DNA of 26,017 bases, taken from the IMG/VR virus record IMGVR_UViG_3300042906_000838, positions 1 through 26,017 of that record; one strand, 5' to 3'. Shown one piece after another: positions 13,049-21,280 of this stretch. This DNA is from a virus. The notes below the pieces were generated by a model. It had not been told where the DNA came from. It did not search any database and worked only from the letters and a program-made list of their open reading frames with translations. A program made the translations under genes and the position numbers. Position 1 is the stretch's first letter. The number at the start of each line of letters is the position of its first letter.

Positions 13049-14512
13049 TTACTTCTTGCCTTGGCCGGCGGCCTCGGCGTGCGATGGGACGGCATTGAAA
13101 ACGTCCCAGCCCGTCACGCCATGCAAGAACTCAGCCGGCCTTTCCCAGAGCTTTCCGCCCGGGTTCACGCCGGTCATCTTGTGGTACAGGGCCATGGACT
13201 CTTCGCTCTTGGGGATTCCGAGCTTGCGGATCCAGCCCTCATAGGATCTTGTGCCAGTTCCGGCGCCGGACGCGACGTATGATTGAGTCCATTCTTGGAG
13301 GAACGCCATGGCCTCGGGGGTTTGGTTTCCGGCCACGGCAGCCATTGCTGCCTCTGAAGCACCCTGCGCCCCGTTGTTCACCACGTAGGCGTTCTCTTCG
13401 TCCATTGACCGGGGTTGGCCGGGCGGCACGCTCGCCCGATACATCTCTCGATAACCATTGAGCCGTTCCCGGCCCAGAGGCATCTGGTCGATCTTGGCCC
13501 GATCCGCTGCCATGCGGTCAAGCGGCCCGCCAGCATTGCCCTGAGCATTGGCCACAGCCCGCGCGTCAGCATTGGCCTGGCCCTGTAGCACTCCGGCGTT
13601 GCCCCATCCGGCATTCGGGTCGAGCGCATGGGCAGCGAGCATGGCCTTCTGCAAGTCCTCGGGCGTCTGCGCGCCGAGGATCGTATTCGCCATCATCGCT
13701 CGCCCCTGGGGCCCTGCCAACTTGCGGGCTTCGTTGTACTGCTTGGCGTTGGCCTCGACTGCGGCCTTGCGGTCTGCGAGAGATGCCTTGGGGCCCTCGT
13801 AGTTCTTGGCCGACCGAAGCTCACGAAGCGCTCCGGTTCCAACGATAGCCTTGACGGTTTCTTGGTGAGTCTTGCCTTCCGCGAACTGATCGTAGAGTGC
13901 ATCAAAGTGCGACGGCGGCATCCCGAAACGGGCCGACATGGTGTCAACCCACTGGCCGCGAAGGATGTCCCTGCCGCCCACCGTCTTAGACTCAAGCGTG
14001 GCATCCTGCTGATGCTGCTGGCTCTTGTAGCCCCTTGCCCGCGCGGCCTCGTCTCCCCTGCGGAGGGCGTCGGCTTGCCCAGCCAACTGTTCACGGGCGT
14101 TGGCCCGCTCGGCTTCCCGCCCCGCGACAACTCCAGACCACGGCACGTTCGCCTGCGGCCGGAGAACGCCCCCCTTAAAGCCGTCTCCGCTTGCCACTTC
14201 GATGTCGGGTTTGCGCTTGGGTTCGCGGGTTGCTGCGTTGTAGTCCTCGGCGAATCCATCCATGCGGGCGTCGTCGGCCCTGCCCTTGGCGATCCGCTCC
14301 CTGAGCGCCCGATTGGATTCCGGCGTGTTATCTCTGGCCCATAGTCCTTCAGGCAGTGGGCCAGCCACGCGCGCCTGACGCTCGACAATGCGCTGAGCCT
14401 CGGCGGGGTCCATGTCGGCATCAACAAGCCGCGCGACCTGGGCGTCGATTAGCCGACGCATGCGCTGCTCGCCTTGCCCGCGATCCATCTGCACCATCGA
14501 AATGCGATCCAT
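13049..14512 (-). CDS. Ala/Gln-rich structural protein, probable virion component
   Basis: A 487-aa protein of low complexity: alanine, glutamine, arginine and asparagine dominate, giving long predicted helices (for example AQRIVERQARVAG and ANAREQLAGQADALRRGDEAARA). The C-terminal ~100 residues are more globular-looking (TRSYEGWIRKLGIPKSEESMALYHKMTG). I recognise no catalytic motif. Lying between two giant putative ejection proteins suggests a virion-internal partner. The ATG at 14512 was chosen over TTG at 14527 because GGAGGG lies 9 nt before it and it overlaps the preceding TGA by one base (TGATG). It could also be a scaffold, though scaffolds usually sit beside the capsid gene. Confidence 0.55.
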   Translation of the reverse strand: MDRISMVQMDRGQGEQRMRRLIDAQVARLVDADMDPAEAQRIVERQARVAGPLPEGLWARDNTPESNRALRERIAKGRADDARMDGFAEDYNAATREPKRKPDIEVASGDGFKGGVLRPQANVPWSGVVAGREAERANAREQLAGQADALRRGDEAARARGYKSQQHQQDATLESKTVGGRDILRGQWVDTMSARFGMPPSHFDALYDQFAEGKTHQETVKAIVGTGALRELRSAKNYEGPKASLADRKAAVEANAKQYNEARKLAGPQGRAMMANTILGAQTPEDLQKAMLAAHALDPNAGWGNAGVLQGQANADARAVANAQGNAGGPLDRMAADRAKIDQMPLGRERLNGYREMYRASVPPGQPRSMDEENAYVVNNGAQGASEAAMAAVAGNQTPEAMAFLQEWTQSYVASGAGTGTRSYEGWIRKLGIPKSEESMALYHKMTGVNPGGKLWERPAEFLHGVTGWDVFNAVPSHAEAAGQGKK

Positions 14513-17500
14513 CAATAAACCCTCCAAAGAGTTTGTCTTGGATACGGATTTGATTCGGGCTGCATGCCTCGCTGCCTGGCCATCATCCGGATGCGTTGCT
14601 CCGGCGTCATGGACTCGGCTTCTGGCGCCACTGCATCTCCGCCTTCAGGCGGCACACCGCCGGCAGGATTTCCATCTAGAACACCAGGGAAAGGATCTGA
14701 GGTAGTGGCGGAGTTCCATGCCGCCGCAGCTCCAAGCAGTCCGCCAGCGCCAAGGGCTGTCTTGACCTTATTGCGCATCGGCCATGTGACTGCGCTGCCG
14801 ATAGCACTGCCGGCCCGCGCCATCATGCCTGGCTTGTCGGCGGCGGGCTTGCCCTTGCCGGCAGTCTTAGTCCTAGGCTTGAAGCCTCCGTAGGGGTCGG
14901 AGTTGGGATCCCAGTCGTCTGCCTCGGCCCCGGCGGCCGTCTCCTCGGCCTTGGCGGACTCGGCGTCGGATGCCTGCTTGCTGGCGTTGGCGTTATCTTT
15001 GGCTGCGCCTTCGGCTTCAGGCCTGGGAGATTGCTGCGGCTTTCTGTTGTCAGGGCTGTTGGCGCTGGGCTGATCGTCAATGGGGCTGGCCGCCGCATCG
15101 AGCGCGGCGTTGACGTCGTCCATGGCGCTGGCCGCCTGCGGCCCAGCCCATGTCGCGGTTCCCGCTGGCCAGCCCCGTTTATCTATCGGAAGAGATCGCC
15201 CGGTAGCGTCGTATATGGCTTCGGGAGATGTTGTGGTGCCGCGACGGGCGCCCGCCGATGTCACGACTTCTGGATCCGGGTTACCGATCTCTGCGGCGGT
15301 GGGCGTGACCGGACTAGGAGCGACGACCGGCCCCGACTCCTCTGGCTCAGAAGCCCCAAGGTCCATCGGATCCCCGCCTGCGGCGGCGAGGTCGGCTGTT
15401 ACGTTGCCTGGCTCTGGGGCGATTCTTGCTGCCGCCGCCTGGTCGAGAGGGTCAAGGAGGACTTCCTTGGCCATCTGGCGAAGCTCGGGGTCCGGGATGG
15501 CCTCGATGTGCTTCTTGGTTTCAGCGTGGTGCTTGAGGGCACGCTTGAGTGCCGCCGGGCTGGCATTGGGGTCGCGGATAATGGCGGCGGCACGCTGGGC
15601 CATATCCGGCGCGCTGGTGGCCTGGTCGATGTCATCGGCCTCGAAGCCAAACCGGCTGGCCACCACCTGGCCGTCGGGCCTGGTCACGAAGCCAGGCGGA
15701 ATCCGGTCGCCAAGGCGGAGCCCAAGGTCTTCGTACTTCTGCCGCGCCCGCTCAACAGCGTCGGCGTCCCCTTGCCGCATCTGGGCCAGGGTTTCCGCGA
15801 TCTCGGCGCTGTCGTCCACCGGGCGCGCGTCATCGCTTGACATGCGCGCCACCGCAGACTCTTGAGAGGGAGTCAGGCCCTGCGGGCTAGTTGGGTCAAC
15901 GCTGTTCGCCCAATCAAAATACTGCGGGAGAGGAAGATCGCCCTCTGGCCACATGTAGTTGAACTCGGCTTCGAGCTTGGCCTCGGCGCCAGGGTCCCGC
16001 ATCTTGGCTTGATCGCTGACCTGGGCCAGCATTCGCTGCATGGCGCTTGATCTAATAGCCTGAACCCTTTCCGGGCTCTTTTCGAGCATTCTTTCATCGA
16101 CATTCTGGGCAATGACATTGCCCTCGCCGTCATCGAACACCACCTTGCCCCTGCTGTGGGCGTAGGCGGCGGAGTTCCTCAGGGCCTTTTCCTGGAACTC
16201 GTTTTCGTTGATCTGCGAAAGCTCGATATTTCTTTCGTCGTCCGCATAGACGCGATACGGATCCTCCTCAAGCTGATCTTTTCCGCGAAGTCGAATCGGA
16301 TCTCGGCCGGCTCGCTCGGTCAGGTTCTCCCGGCCGCCAACGGCATCGACGTCTTTGTTGGCGGCAGAGCCCTTCCTGGGCCCGCGCCCCTCGATGGCGG
16401 AGATCGGGCGAAGGTTCTGGTCGAGGCCCTGGGGAAATGCGTCCGCAGCCTGCGACTGCTGGCGAGATTGCGGAGCGCCAGCGCGGCCGACGTTACCGCC
16501 CGGGACAATGGGCGTAGGCGGAGGAGCGGGGCGCGGAGGAACGGGCAGTGGCATGAACGGCTGGCCATACGGGCGGCTCCAGCCTAGGCCGGAAATCGGC
16601 TGGCCACCGGCATCAAGAGCCACCCTCTGGCCTCTGCGTGGATCAAGAACATCGGACAAAACTGTGCCCAGATAGCCCGACCCACGGCCCGTTGCGCGCT
16701 CAAAGGCCTCCCGGCGGGCCTGGTATTCAGCCATCTGCTCCGGGGTAACTCCGCGCTGGACGTCTGGCCGGTAGCCCACCTCGCTGGCCGGGTCGATTGC
16801 CTGGGCGTCGAATGCCGCGTCCTCGGCCGCTACTTCTTCTGGAGTAGGAGTTCTGGTTCCGCCGCCTGAGAAGAATCGTTTGTTGGCTGCATCAACCATC
16901 CGCGCCCTGGCCGACTCAGTCCCCATGCCCGAAAGCGCCTTGGCCAAAGAGTCGGGGTCTTTCCTCAGCAGATACAGTGCGTGGCCAATAAACTCATCGG
17001 CGCTCGGCGGGGAAGCGGGCCGACTGTCTTTCTTGGTGATGCGGTTCCAGGCCCGCTCGGCTGCGGCTGTGTCGCCACGGAGGACCATGGCTTGCAGGTC
17101 GTCCGCCAGCTTTTGCGTCTCGCTGGTGTTAGAGCGAAAATCCGCGTCCGCCCTCTGAGGGTCTGAAGTGAAGTACGGTCTACGGCCAGCGGCGACTGCG
17201 TTGAACTTGGGGTTGTCGTGGGCGCCGACGGTCGGCTTGCCTTGGGCCCGACGAACAGGCAGTTGCTCTCCGTCCGGGCCCTCAATAAAGAAGGTGTCGT
17301 ACCGCTCACCTTTGCCGACCTTTTCCCCCTCAGAGAAAGTCTTCTCAAATCCCGGTCTGGATTCCGGGCGATCATCTATGTCGTCGTTCCGCAATCCCGG
17401 GATTGGCTTCTCCGGCTTGTCAATGCGCACTCCGGCGTTGGCCGTCAGCAGCATGTCTCCAGGGGCCGGCAAATCCAGAACATTGGTCTCTGGCGGGAAC

Positions 17501-18117
17501 TGGTCAATGGCTTCGGCGTCAGGATCGGCTTCAATGGCCATCTCGCCGCCAGGCACACTTCGGCGAACGCTCGGGACTGATGCCGAGTCCTCAAGGGAAA
17601 GAACGTCTTCGATGGGCCCTGTTCGGCCCTCGCCGGGCTGTCCGGACTTCAGGAAGTTGACAAGTTCCCTGGCGTCGTCAGACCATCCAACAGCCATGCC
17701 CGACTCATCTGCGCGCACGTTGGGATGCGCTTCGGCTATTTCCTGAAGAATCCTCTGCTTGATTTCGGGATCGGCCTTTGCCCACTGATCGGCAAAGAAC
17801 TTCATCAACTCCGGGTCGCCGCTCAGCATGACCTGCTGGATAATCGCGGCCCGGTTTCGCGGCACCTCGGCCGGGGACGCCTCGACCCATTGGCCAGTGC
17901 GAGCGTCAATCTTGCGGACTTTCTGCTGGCGCAGCGGCGACTTAACCCCGAACACATTACGCGCAAGCATGTCCGCATACGAAACGCCCGGAGGCGTGGC
18001 CGTGGGCGGCTGGATCCGGTACTCAAGCGGGTCAGTCCGGCTGGTGTTGGTGCGGACCAGGCTCGAAAACGGATTGATCGGCGACTGCGGGCGAACGCCA
18101 CGGGGAGGCTGGGCCAT
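14512..18117 (-). CDS. Very large disordered virion protein with C-terminal hydrophobic segment
   Basis: A 1201-aa protein. Much of it is Pro/Ala/Asp/Gly-rich and likely disordered (for example the region near 490-560 with PVPPRPAPPPTPIVPGG, and the Glu/Ala/Pro-rich 900-1060). Short helical islands are interspersed (KFFADQWAKADPEIKQRILQEI near 105-125). Near residues 1100-1125 a Gly/Ala-rich stretch (KTALGAGGLLGAAAAWNSA), flanked by Lys and Arg, could insert into membrane. No enzyme motif is seen. Size, disorder and a late hydrophobic patch fit an ejected or channel-forming virion protein, but this is inference. The ATG at 18117 overlaps the preceding TAA as TAATG, and the stop is coupled to the next gene. 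Confidence 0.55.
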   Translation of the reverse strand: MAQPPRGVRPQSPINPFSSLVRTNTSRTDPLEYRIQPPTATPPGVSYADMLARNVFGVKSPLRQQKVRKIDARTGQWVEASPAEVPRNRAAIIQQVMLSGDPELMKFFADQWAKADPEIKQRILQEIAEAHPNVRADESGMAVGWSDDARELVNFLKSGQPGEGRTGPIEDVLSLEDSASVPSVRRSVPGGEMAIEADPDAEAIDQFPPETNVLDLPAPGDMLLTANAGVRIDKPEKPIPGLRNDDIDDRPESRPGFEKTFSEGEKVGKGERYDTFFIEGPDGEQLPVRRAQGKPTVGAHDNPKFNAVAAGRRPYFTSDPQRADADFRSNTSETQKLADDLQAMVLRGDTAAAERAWNRITKKDSRPASPPSADEFIGHALYLLRKDPDSLAKALSGMGTESARARMVDAANKRFFSGGGTRTPTPEEVAAEDAAFDAQAIDPASEVGYRPDVQRGVTPEQMAEYQARREAFERATGRGSGYLGTVLSDVLDPRRGQRVALDAGGQPISGLGWSRPYGQPFMPLPVPPRPAPPPTPIVPGGNVGRAGAPQSRQQSQAADAFPQGLDQNLRPISAIEGRGPRKGSAANKDVDAVGGRENLTERAGRDPIRLRGKDQLEEDPYRVYADDERNIELSQINENEFQEKALRNSAAYAHSRGKVVFDDGEGNVIAQNVDERMLEKSPERVQAIRSSAMQRMLAQVSDQAKMRDPGAEAKLEAEFNYMWPEGDLPLPQYFDWANSVDPTSPQGLTPSQESAVARMSSDDARPVDDSAEIAETLAQMRQGDADAVERARQKYEDLGLRLGDRIPPGFVTRPDGQVVASRFGFEADDIDQATSAPDMAQRAAAIIRDPNASPAALKRALKHHAETKKHIEAIPDPELRQMAKEVLLDPLDQAAAARIAPEPGNVTADLAAAGGDPMDLGASEPEESGPVVAPSPVTPTAAEIGNPDPEVVTSAGARRGTTTSPEAIYDATGRSLPIDKRGWPAGTATWAGPQAASAMDDVNAALDAAASPIDDQPSANSPDNRKPQQSPRPEAEGAAKDNANASKQASDAESAKAEETAAGAEADDWDPNSDPYGGFKPRTKTAGKGKPAADKPGMMARAGSAIGSAVTWPMRNKVKTALGAGGLLGAAAAWNSATTSDPFPGVLDGNPAGGVPPEGGDAVAPEAESMTPEQRIRMMARQRGMQPESNPYPRQTLWRVY

Positions 18118-18398
18118 TATGCCTTGCCCTTCTTTTTCTTCTTGGGCTCTTCGATCTCAATGCCTTCGGGAAGGTCGTCGGCAGCCACCTCGGGGGCCTT
18201 GCTCTTGCCCTTCTTTTCTTCCTGGAGGTCAACGAGCTTCTCGTTTTCCTCGGCGGCCTCGTCGGACTCCTTCTCGTCTTTGTCGCCCTTCTCGCCGCGC
18301 GGGGCGCCACGACGGGCTGACATGCGCAGAAGTTGTCGAAGCTGCCGTGGGGTCAGGTCTTCGAGGTCGAGGCCGACAAGCTCTTGTGCTGAGGACAT
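18117..18398 (-). CDS. Small highly charged protein
   Basis: A 93-aa protein with a helical N-terminus (ELVGLDLEDLTPRQLRQLLRM) followed by a very charged Glu/Lys/Asp region and a poly-lysine C-terminus (EEPKKKKKGKA). No known family is recognised. A leading LDLEDLTPRQLRQLL helix with a flexible charged tail could be a scaffold-like or DNA-binding accessory virion protein. The ATG at 18398 follows the stop of the previous gene by 9 bp with a weak AGGA SD, and its TAA overlaps the start of the 1201-aa gene, so the two are probably translated together. Confidence 0.65.
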   Translation of the reverse strand: MSSAQELVGLDLEDLTPRQLRQLLRMSARRGAPRGEKGDKDEKESDEAAEENEKLVDLQEEKKGKSKAPEVAADDLPEGIEIEEPKKKKKGKA

Positions 18399-18407
18399 GG
18401 GTAGATC

Positions 18408-19055
18408 CTAGGGTCGCATGAGGGACTGCATGAGGTTCATCGCTGACTGCTGCATGGCGAGCTGGGCCTGCATCTGTCCGTAGTTGATGCCAAACTGGGC
18501 TCCGGCAATGGCCAATGCCTCTGACTCTCTCGCCTTCTCGTAATCAGCCCGCATCTGAGAGTTGGTCTTTTGGTCCTGGGCCCGGGTCTCGGCAGCCTGG
18601 TTGGCGGCAGCGGCCATTTCCTTGGCCGATTGCACGGAAGCGGCGGCCTGCTGCCCCTTACCGCGCGATACGCCGGCCCGGTCCATTTGCTTAACTTGAT
18701 AACGCTTGTCGCCGGCCTGCATGCCAGCGGCCAGCGTGTTGTTGACCGAGTCCTCGGTGTCGTTGATGTCGATGTACTTGGGCGGCTTGATGGTTGACTG
18801 GCCCGAAAGTCCTCCAGCAAACTGGCCACCACCGGATGGCGTGCCCTGCCCGCCGCCCGGGGTGTCCCAGGTTGGCATTGGTCGTGGCGCCGGGCCCTGC
18901 CCGCCGCCCGGGGTGTCCCAGGTTGGCATTGGTCGTGGCGCCGGGCCCTGCCCGCCGCCCGAAATCACTGGCTTGGTGGTATTGCCGCCGCCGAGGTACA
19001 TGCGGTTGGGCCCGGGGCCTCCGGTCTTCCCGGGCTGAGAGCCAGCAGCAATCAT
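18408..19055 (-). CDS. Gly/Pro repeat protein with Met/Gln-rich helical tail
   Basis: A 215-aa protein in two parts. The N-terminal part is Gly/Pro-rich and carries a 17-residue repeat with core PAPRPMPTWDTPGGG in two full copies plus a fragment. The C-terminal half is Ala/Gln/Met-rich (for example SAKEMAAAANQAAETRAQDQK, discontinuous, and QAQLAMQQSAMNLMQSLMRP at the end), giving a long amphipathic helix. No catalytic motif is seen. It resembles its neighbour 19057-19647, which has the same layout and a related MMQNLMRS end. The ATG at 19055 was chosen because the preceding TGA ends 1 bp before it (TGACATG). A flexible virion or tail-linked protein is likely; the function is unknown. Confidence 0.6.
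   Translation of the reverse strand: MIAAGSQPGKTGGPGPNRMYLGGGNTTKPVISGGGQGPAPRPMPTWDTPGGGQGPAPRPMPTWDTPGGGQGTPSGGGQFAGGLSGQSTIKPPKYIDINDTEDSVNNTLAAGMQAGDKRYQVKQMDRAGVSRGKGQQAAASVQSAKEMAAAANQAAETRAQDQKTNSQMRADYEKARESEALAIAGAQFGINYGQMQAQLAMQQSAMNLMQSLMRP
18844..18961. repeat. 51-bp in-frame tandem repeat
   Basis: An exact 51-bp unit occurs twice (18844-18894 and 18895-18945) with a 16-bp third partial copy (18946-18961). It lies inside the 215-aa gene and encodes 17-residue repeats containing PAPRPMPTWDTP. Exact identity between copies suggests a recent duplication. Copy number could vary between related phages by slippage. Confidence 0.9.
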
Positions 19056-19056
19056 G

Positions 19057-19647
19057 TCAGCCCCTCCCGCCAGAAGAAGAGTCGGCAACCAGAGAGTTCA
19101 TCAGGGCCCCACGGGATCGCATGAGGTTCTGCATCATGCCGGCCGCCATTCCGGCCTGCGTGGCGCGCATCTGGGCCATCTTGTTCATCATGTCTGCCTG
19201 CATGGAAAGACCGGCCTGAAACATCTCTGACCGATTGGCCTGCTCTACCATGTTCTGCTGAGCGTTCTCCAGCGAGATGCCGCGATTCATTTGGGCGCGG
19301 TCATTTGCAATCTGGCCCCGCGTAAAGTCCGCCGCAGCGCCCGAGCCGCCAGCCATGCGCGCTTCTTTTGCGGCTCTCCCAAAAACATGGCTGGCGTTGA
19401 TTGCCGGCCTGTCCGGATTGATGCCCGTTTGGTAAGTGATGCCTGCATCGGCAGCCGGCTGTGCGGCAGGTTGCGCGGCCGGCTGCCGAGTGACCGCTGG
19501 CGAAGACGGCTGAGGGCTGCCCGCCGGCCTCTGCGAGGGGGAGTTATTGGTTGGGCGAGGCGGGGGAGGGCGGTACGGATCTCCCATTCCCCAAATGGTG
19601 TACGCCTTTCTTTGCTCGGCAGATTGTGAATCCCAGCCGCTTCTCAT
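19057..19647 (-). CDS. Pro-linker protein with Met/Ala-rich helical C-terminus
   Basis: A 196-aa protein. A Pro/Gln/Ala linker (YRPPPPRPTNNSPSQRP, then PAAQPAAQPAA) precedes a long helix rich in Met, Ala, Gln and Asn (FTRGQIANDRAQMNRG, MFQAGLSMQADMMNKMAQM, MAAGMMQNLMRSRGALMN). The C-terminal helix resembles that of the preceding-in-coordinate gene 18408-19055, so they may be diverged paralogues or partners. No enzymatic motif is seen. The ATG at 19647 lies 3 bp after the preceding TGA. I infer a virion-associated protein, perhaps an ejection-apparatus component able to contact membranes; this is not demonstrated. Confidence 0.6.
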   Translation of the reverse strand: MRSGWDSQSAEQRKAYTIWGMGDPYRPPPPRPTNNSPSQRPAGSPQPSSPAVTRQPAAQPAAQPAADAGITYQTGINPDRPAINASHVFGRAAKEARMAGGSGAAADFTRGQIANDRAQMNRGISLENAQQNMVEQANRSEMFQAGLSMQADMMNKMAQMRATQAGMAAGMMQNLMRSRGALMNSLVADSSSGGRG

Positions 19648-19650
19648 GGG

Positions 19651-20178
19651 TCACCCGCCGGGGGCCAGAAGGGAGGAGCGGAGGCTGAAGTTTTGTGGCT
19701 TATACGGCCGCGAACCGACCCCACCCCCAATGGTTCCGCCGATGCGATTGCCGCTGGAGTCGTGCAGCGAAATGTTTCCCGCCCCCCCGGCCCCGCCCAT
19801 GGCGCCACCAAACATCCCCGAAACCTTGTCCATTCCGTAGCGAGTTGTCTCGTTGCCCATCTTGGCTTTCTCGAAGTCGTAGGCCTGGCTCTGCCTCTTG
19901 GTGTCTTCGCCGTACCTGCCAAGCTCGAAGTTCTTGTTGATTCCAAGCTCTTCGTTGGCGCCCCGCCTGTCGGACTCACGGCCGCGACGAGACTGCTCCT
20001 GCTGCAAAATGCCTTCCTGAAACCGCTGCCGATCACGCTCCCACTGAATCTGATCTTGCCTCCGGCGCGCCATCTCCTGCTCGTACATTTGCTGCTGGCG
20101 ACGACGCTCTTGCAGTTCGGCATCATTGGTCGCAAAACCGTATGCAACCTGCTGCTGGGTCATGTTGCCGTAAGCCAT
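19651..20178 (-). CDS. Gln/Arg-rich coiled-coil protein with Gly-rich segment
   Basis: A 175-aa protein. Residues 20-75 form a strongly charged coiled-coil-like helix rich in Gln, Arg and Glu (LQERRRQQQMYEQEMARRR and following). Around 120-135 a glycine run (MFGGAMGGAGGAGN) makes a flexible or membrane-compatible segment. The C-terminus is Ser/Gly-rich. I do not recognise a family. The composition fits a small structural or tail-tip/ejection accessory protein. The ATG at 20178 has AAGGAG about 8 nt upstream. The downstream gene starts 3 bp after its stop, so they are probably coupled. Confidence 0.6.
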   Translation of the reverse strand: MAYGNMTQQQVAYGFATNDAELQERRRQQQMYEQEMARRRQDQIQWERDRQRFQEGILQQEQSRRGRESDRRGANEELGINKNFELGRYGEDTKRQSQAYDFEKAKMGNETTRYGMDKVSGMFGGAMGGAGGAGNISLHDSSGNRIGGTIGGGVGSRPYKPQNFSLRSSLLAPGG

Positions 20179-20200
20179 TCCAATGCTCCTTCAATCAGGT

Positions 20201-20443
20201 CTAGACAGTGTGAGAAATGCCAGCCATCCGCTGGCGTGGAATGACTTCCGTGCCGTCGTAGCCGCCGGCCTGGAGGTACTTCTGGATGTCGCGGATCCGG
20301 TTGGTGGACGCCATGACGGAGCCGATGTCCATGTCGTACAGGTCGGCCATCTGCTTGGCCTTGAGGGCCGACTGCTCCTGCCCCATTTTGTGGGCGGCGT
20401 CCTGGCCAGAAGCCAGGTCCCATGAGTAGTTTGTGCTTGCCAT
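20201..20443 (-). CDS. Small virion-associated protein (80 aa), unknown
   Basis: An 80-aa protein beginning MASTNYSWDLASGQDAAHKM, with helical segments (EQSALKAKQMADLYDM and TNRIRDIQKYLQAGG). No known motif is seen. It starts at 20443 with a good CAGGAGG SD about 7 nt upstream and stops 22 bp before the next gene. It opens the block of small structural genes that follows a 95-bp non-coding gap. Size, position and Ala/Gln/Met content fit the small accessory virion proteins beside it, but no function can be stated. Confidence 0.6.
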   Translation of the reverse strand: MASTNYSWDLASGQDAAHKMGQEQSALKAKQMADLYDMDIGSVMASTNRIRDIQKYLQAGGYDGTEVIPRQRMAGISHTV

Positions 20444-20538
20444 AAACGGCCTCCTGACTCTTTTATGTCGGCCCGCAGCGCCACTGAGGCACCGGAGTCC
20501 GGCACGAATCGCCTATCCCTAAACTGCCTGTAAAAGCC
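20444..20538. other. 95-bp intergenic region with short repeats
   Basis: The 95 bp between two minus-strand genes include a small inverted repeat (CCGGA-G-TCCGG, 20492-20502) and two copies of CCTATCCCT (20512-20520 and 20538-20546, the second running into the neighbouring gene's stop). On the minus strand TTTACA (20534-20529) could be a weak -35, but no convincing -10 was seen. This may be an internal promoter or processing site before the small virion genes; the evidence is weak. Confidence 0.3.
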
Positions 20539-20820
20539 CTATCCCTCTTGCCCTATGCCTATCTTTCGGCCCAGTTGGTTTAGGAACTGCTTGCGCTTCG
20601 AGCAGCCGCAGTCCCCGCCTACAAGCTTGCTGACCCGCTCCTCGGTAATGCCCAGGGCCGACAGGCCGGCGGCCACCATGTCCCCAAGCCCGCGCTTGCG
20701 GGCCTTGCACCAGTGCAGCACAAACCCTTTCTCGGGCTGCGAGGCGGTGGCGCCACAGGCTGGGCAAGCGCACTTCCCGGACTCGCAGGACATTTTCGAC
20801 AGCGGTACGCCTTGGTTCAT
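20539..20820 (-). CDS. Cysteine-rich zinc-finger-like small protein
   Basis: A 93-aa protein with an N-terminal cluster of cysteines (Cys12, Cys17, Cys19, Cys22) and a later Cys38, compatible with a zinc knuckle, followed by a helical middle (GLGDMVAAGLSALGITEERVSKLVGG, discontinuous). A GDCGCSKRKQFLNQLGRKIG ending resembles the C-terminus of small metagenomic phage proteins I have seen near tail genes. Its role is unknown. The ATG at 20820 overlaps the TGA of the cysteine-rich 153-aa gene as ATGA. It is placed among tail/virion genes, so it may be a structural or assembly accessory protein. Confidence 0.68.
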   Translation of the reverse strand: MNQGVPLSKMSCESGKCACPACGATASQPEKGFVLHWCKARKRGLGDMVAAGLSALGITEERVSKLVGGDCGCSKRKQFLNQLGRKIGIGQEG

Positions 20821-21278
20821 GGGCAGTAGAAGTAGTTAAAGCCTGATGTGTCCGATATTTCCTCTGGGCATTCGCATGAATCCGCAATCACGGTGACAGT
20901 GACGGCCGAGAGCGTGCAGTCAGACCCGCAGCCTGTTTCCTCGTCTATGGTGTTGCAGGTTATTTGGGCGCAGATGCTCACGGCCCAAGAACAGCTTCCG
21001 GACTCGCCCGGGCACTCAAAGACCCCGTTGGAGGATGCGTTGTAACTGCACTCGGCTTCGCAATAGATAGAGGCCGGGCCAACCGCAAGCTCGCCCGGCC
21101 AGCCCGTGATAAACAGCGGCGGCTCGCCAGACGTCGGGCATGGGCACAGGCCGCCCGGCGGGCAGCCACCTCCGGCGCAGCAGCACCCCGGATCCGGTTC
21201 TCCGATGTCGCCGGCATCCCGTTGCAGGTTGCCGTCCTTGATCAGAAGTCCATCGCTGTACTTGACGAGCCGCGACAT
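20817..21278 (-). CDS. Cysteine-rich virion-associated protein
   Basis: A 153-aa protein with about 17 cysteines: a CCC triplet near residue 32, C-x4-9-C spacing afterwards, and pairs such as YCEAEC and SCEC near the end. A short hydrophilic N-terminus (MSRLVKYSDGLLIKDG) precedes a Gly/Pro-rich stretch. Such density suggests a disulphide-stabilised surface domain or several metal sites; no signal peptide is seen. It sits between the tail genes and the small virion genes, so a virion-exposed role is plausible. The ATG at 21278 was preferred over GTG 21290, which lies in the previous gene. The gene ends with an ATGA overlap. Confidence 0.62.
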   Translation of the reverse strand: MSRLVKYSDGLLIKDGNLQRDAGDIGEPDPGCCCAGGGCPPGGLCPCPTSGEPPLFITGWPGELAVGPASIYCEAECSYNASSNGVFECPGESGSCSWAVSICAQITCNTIDEETGCGSDCTLSAVTVTVIADSCECPEEISDTSGFNYFYCP

Positions 21279-21280
21279 TG

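Noticed and set aside
12180-13244. 354-codon plus-strand frame
   Set aside because: It lies opposite the large virion genes, spans their junction and shows shadow-like composition.
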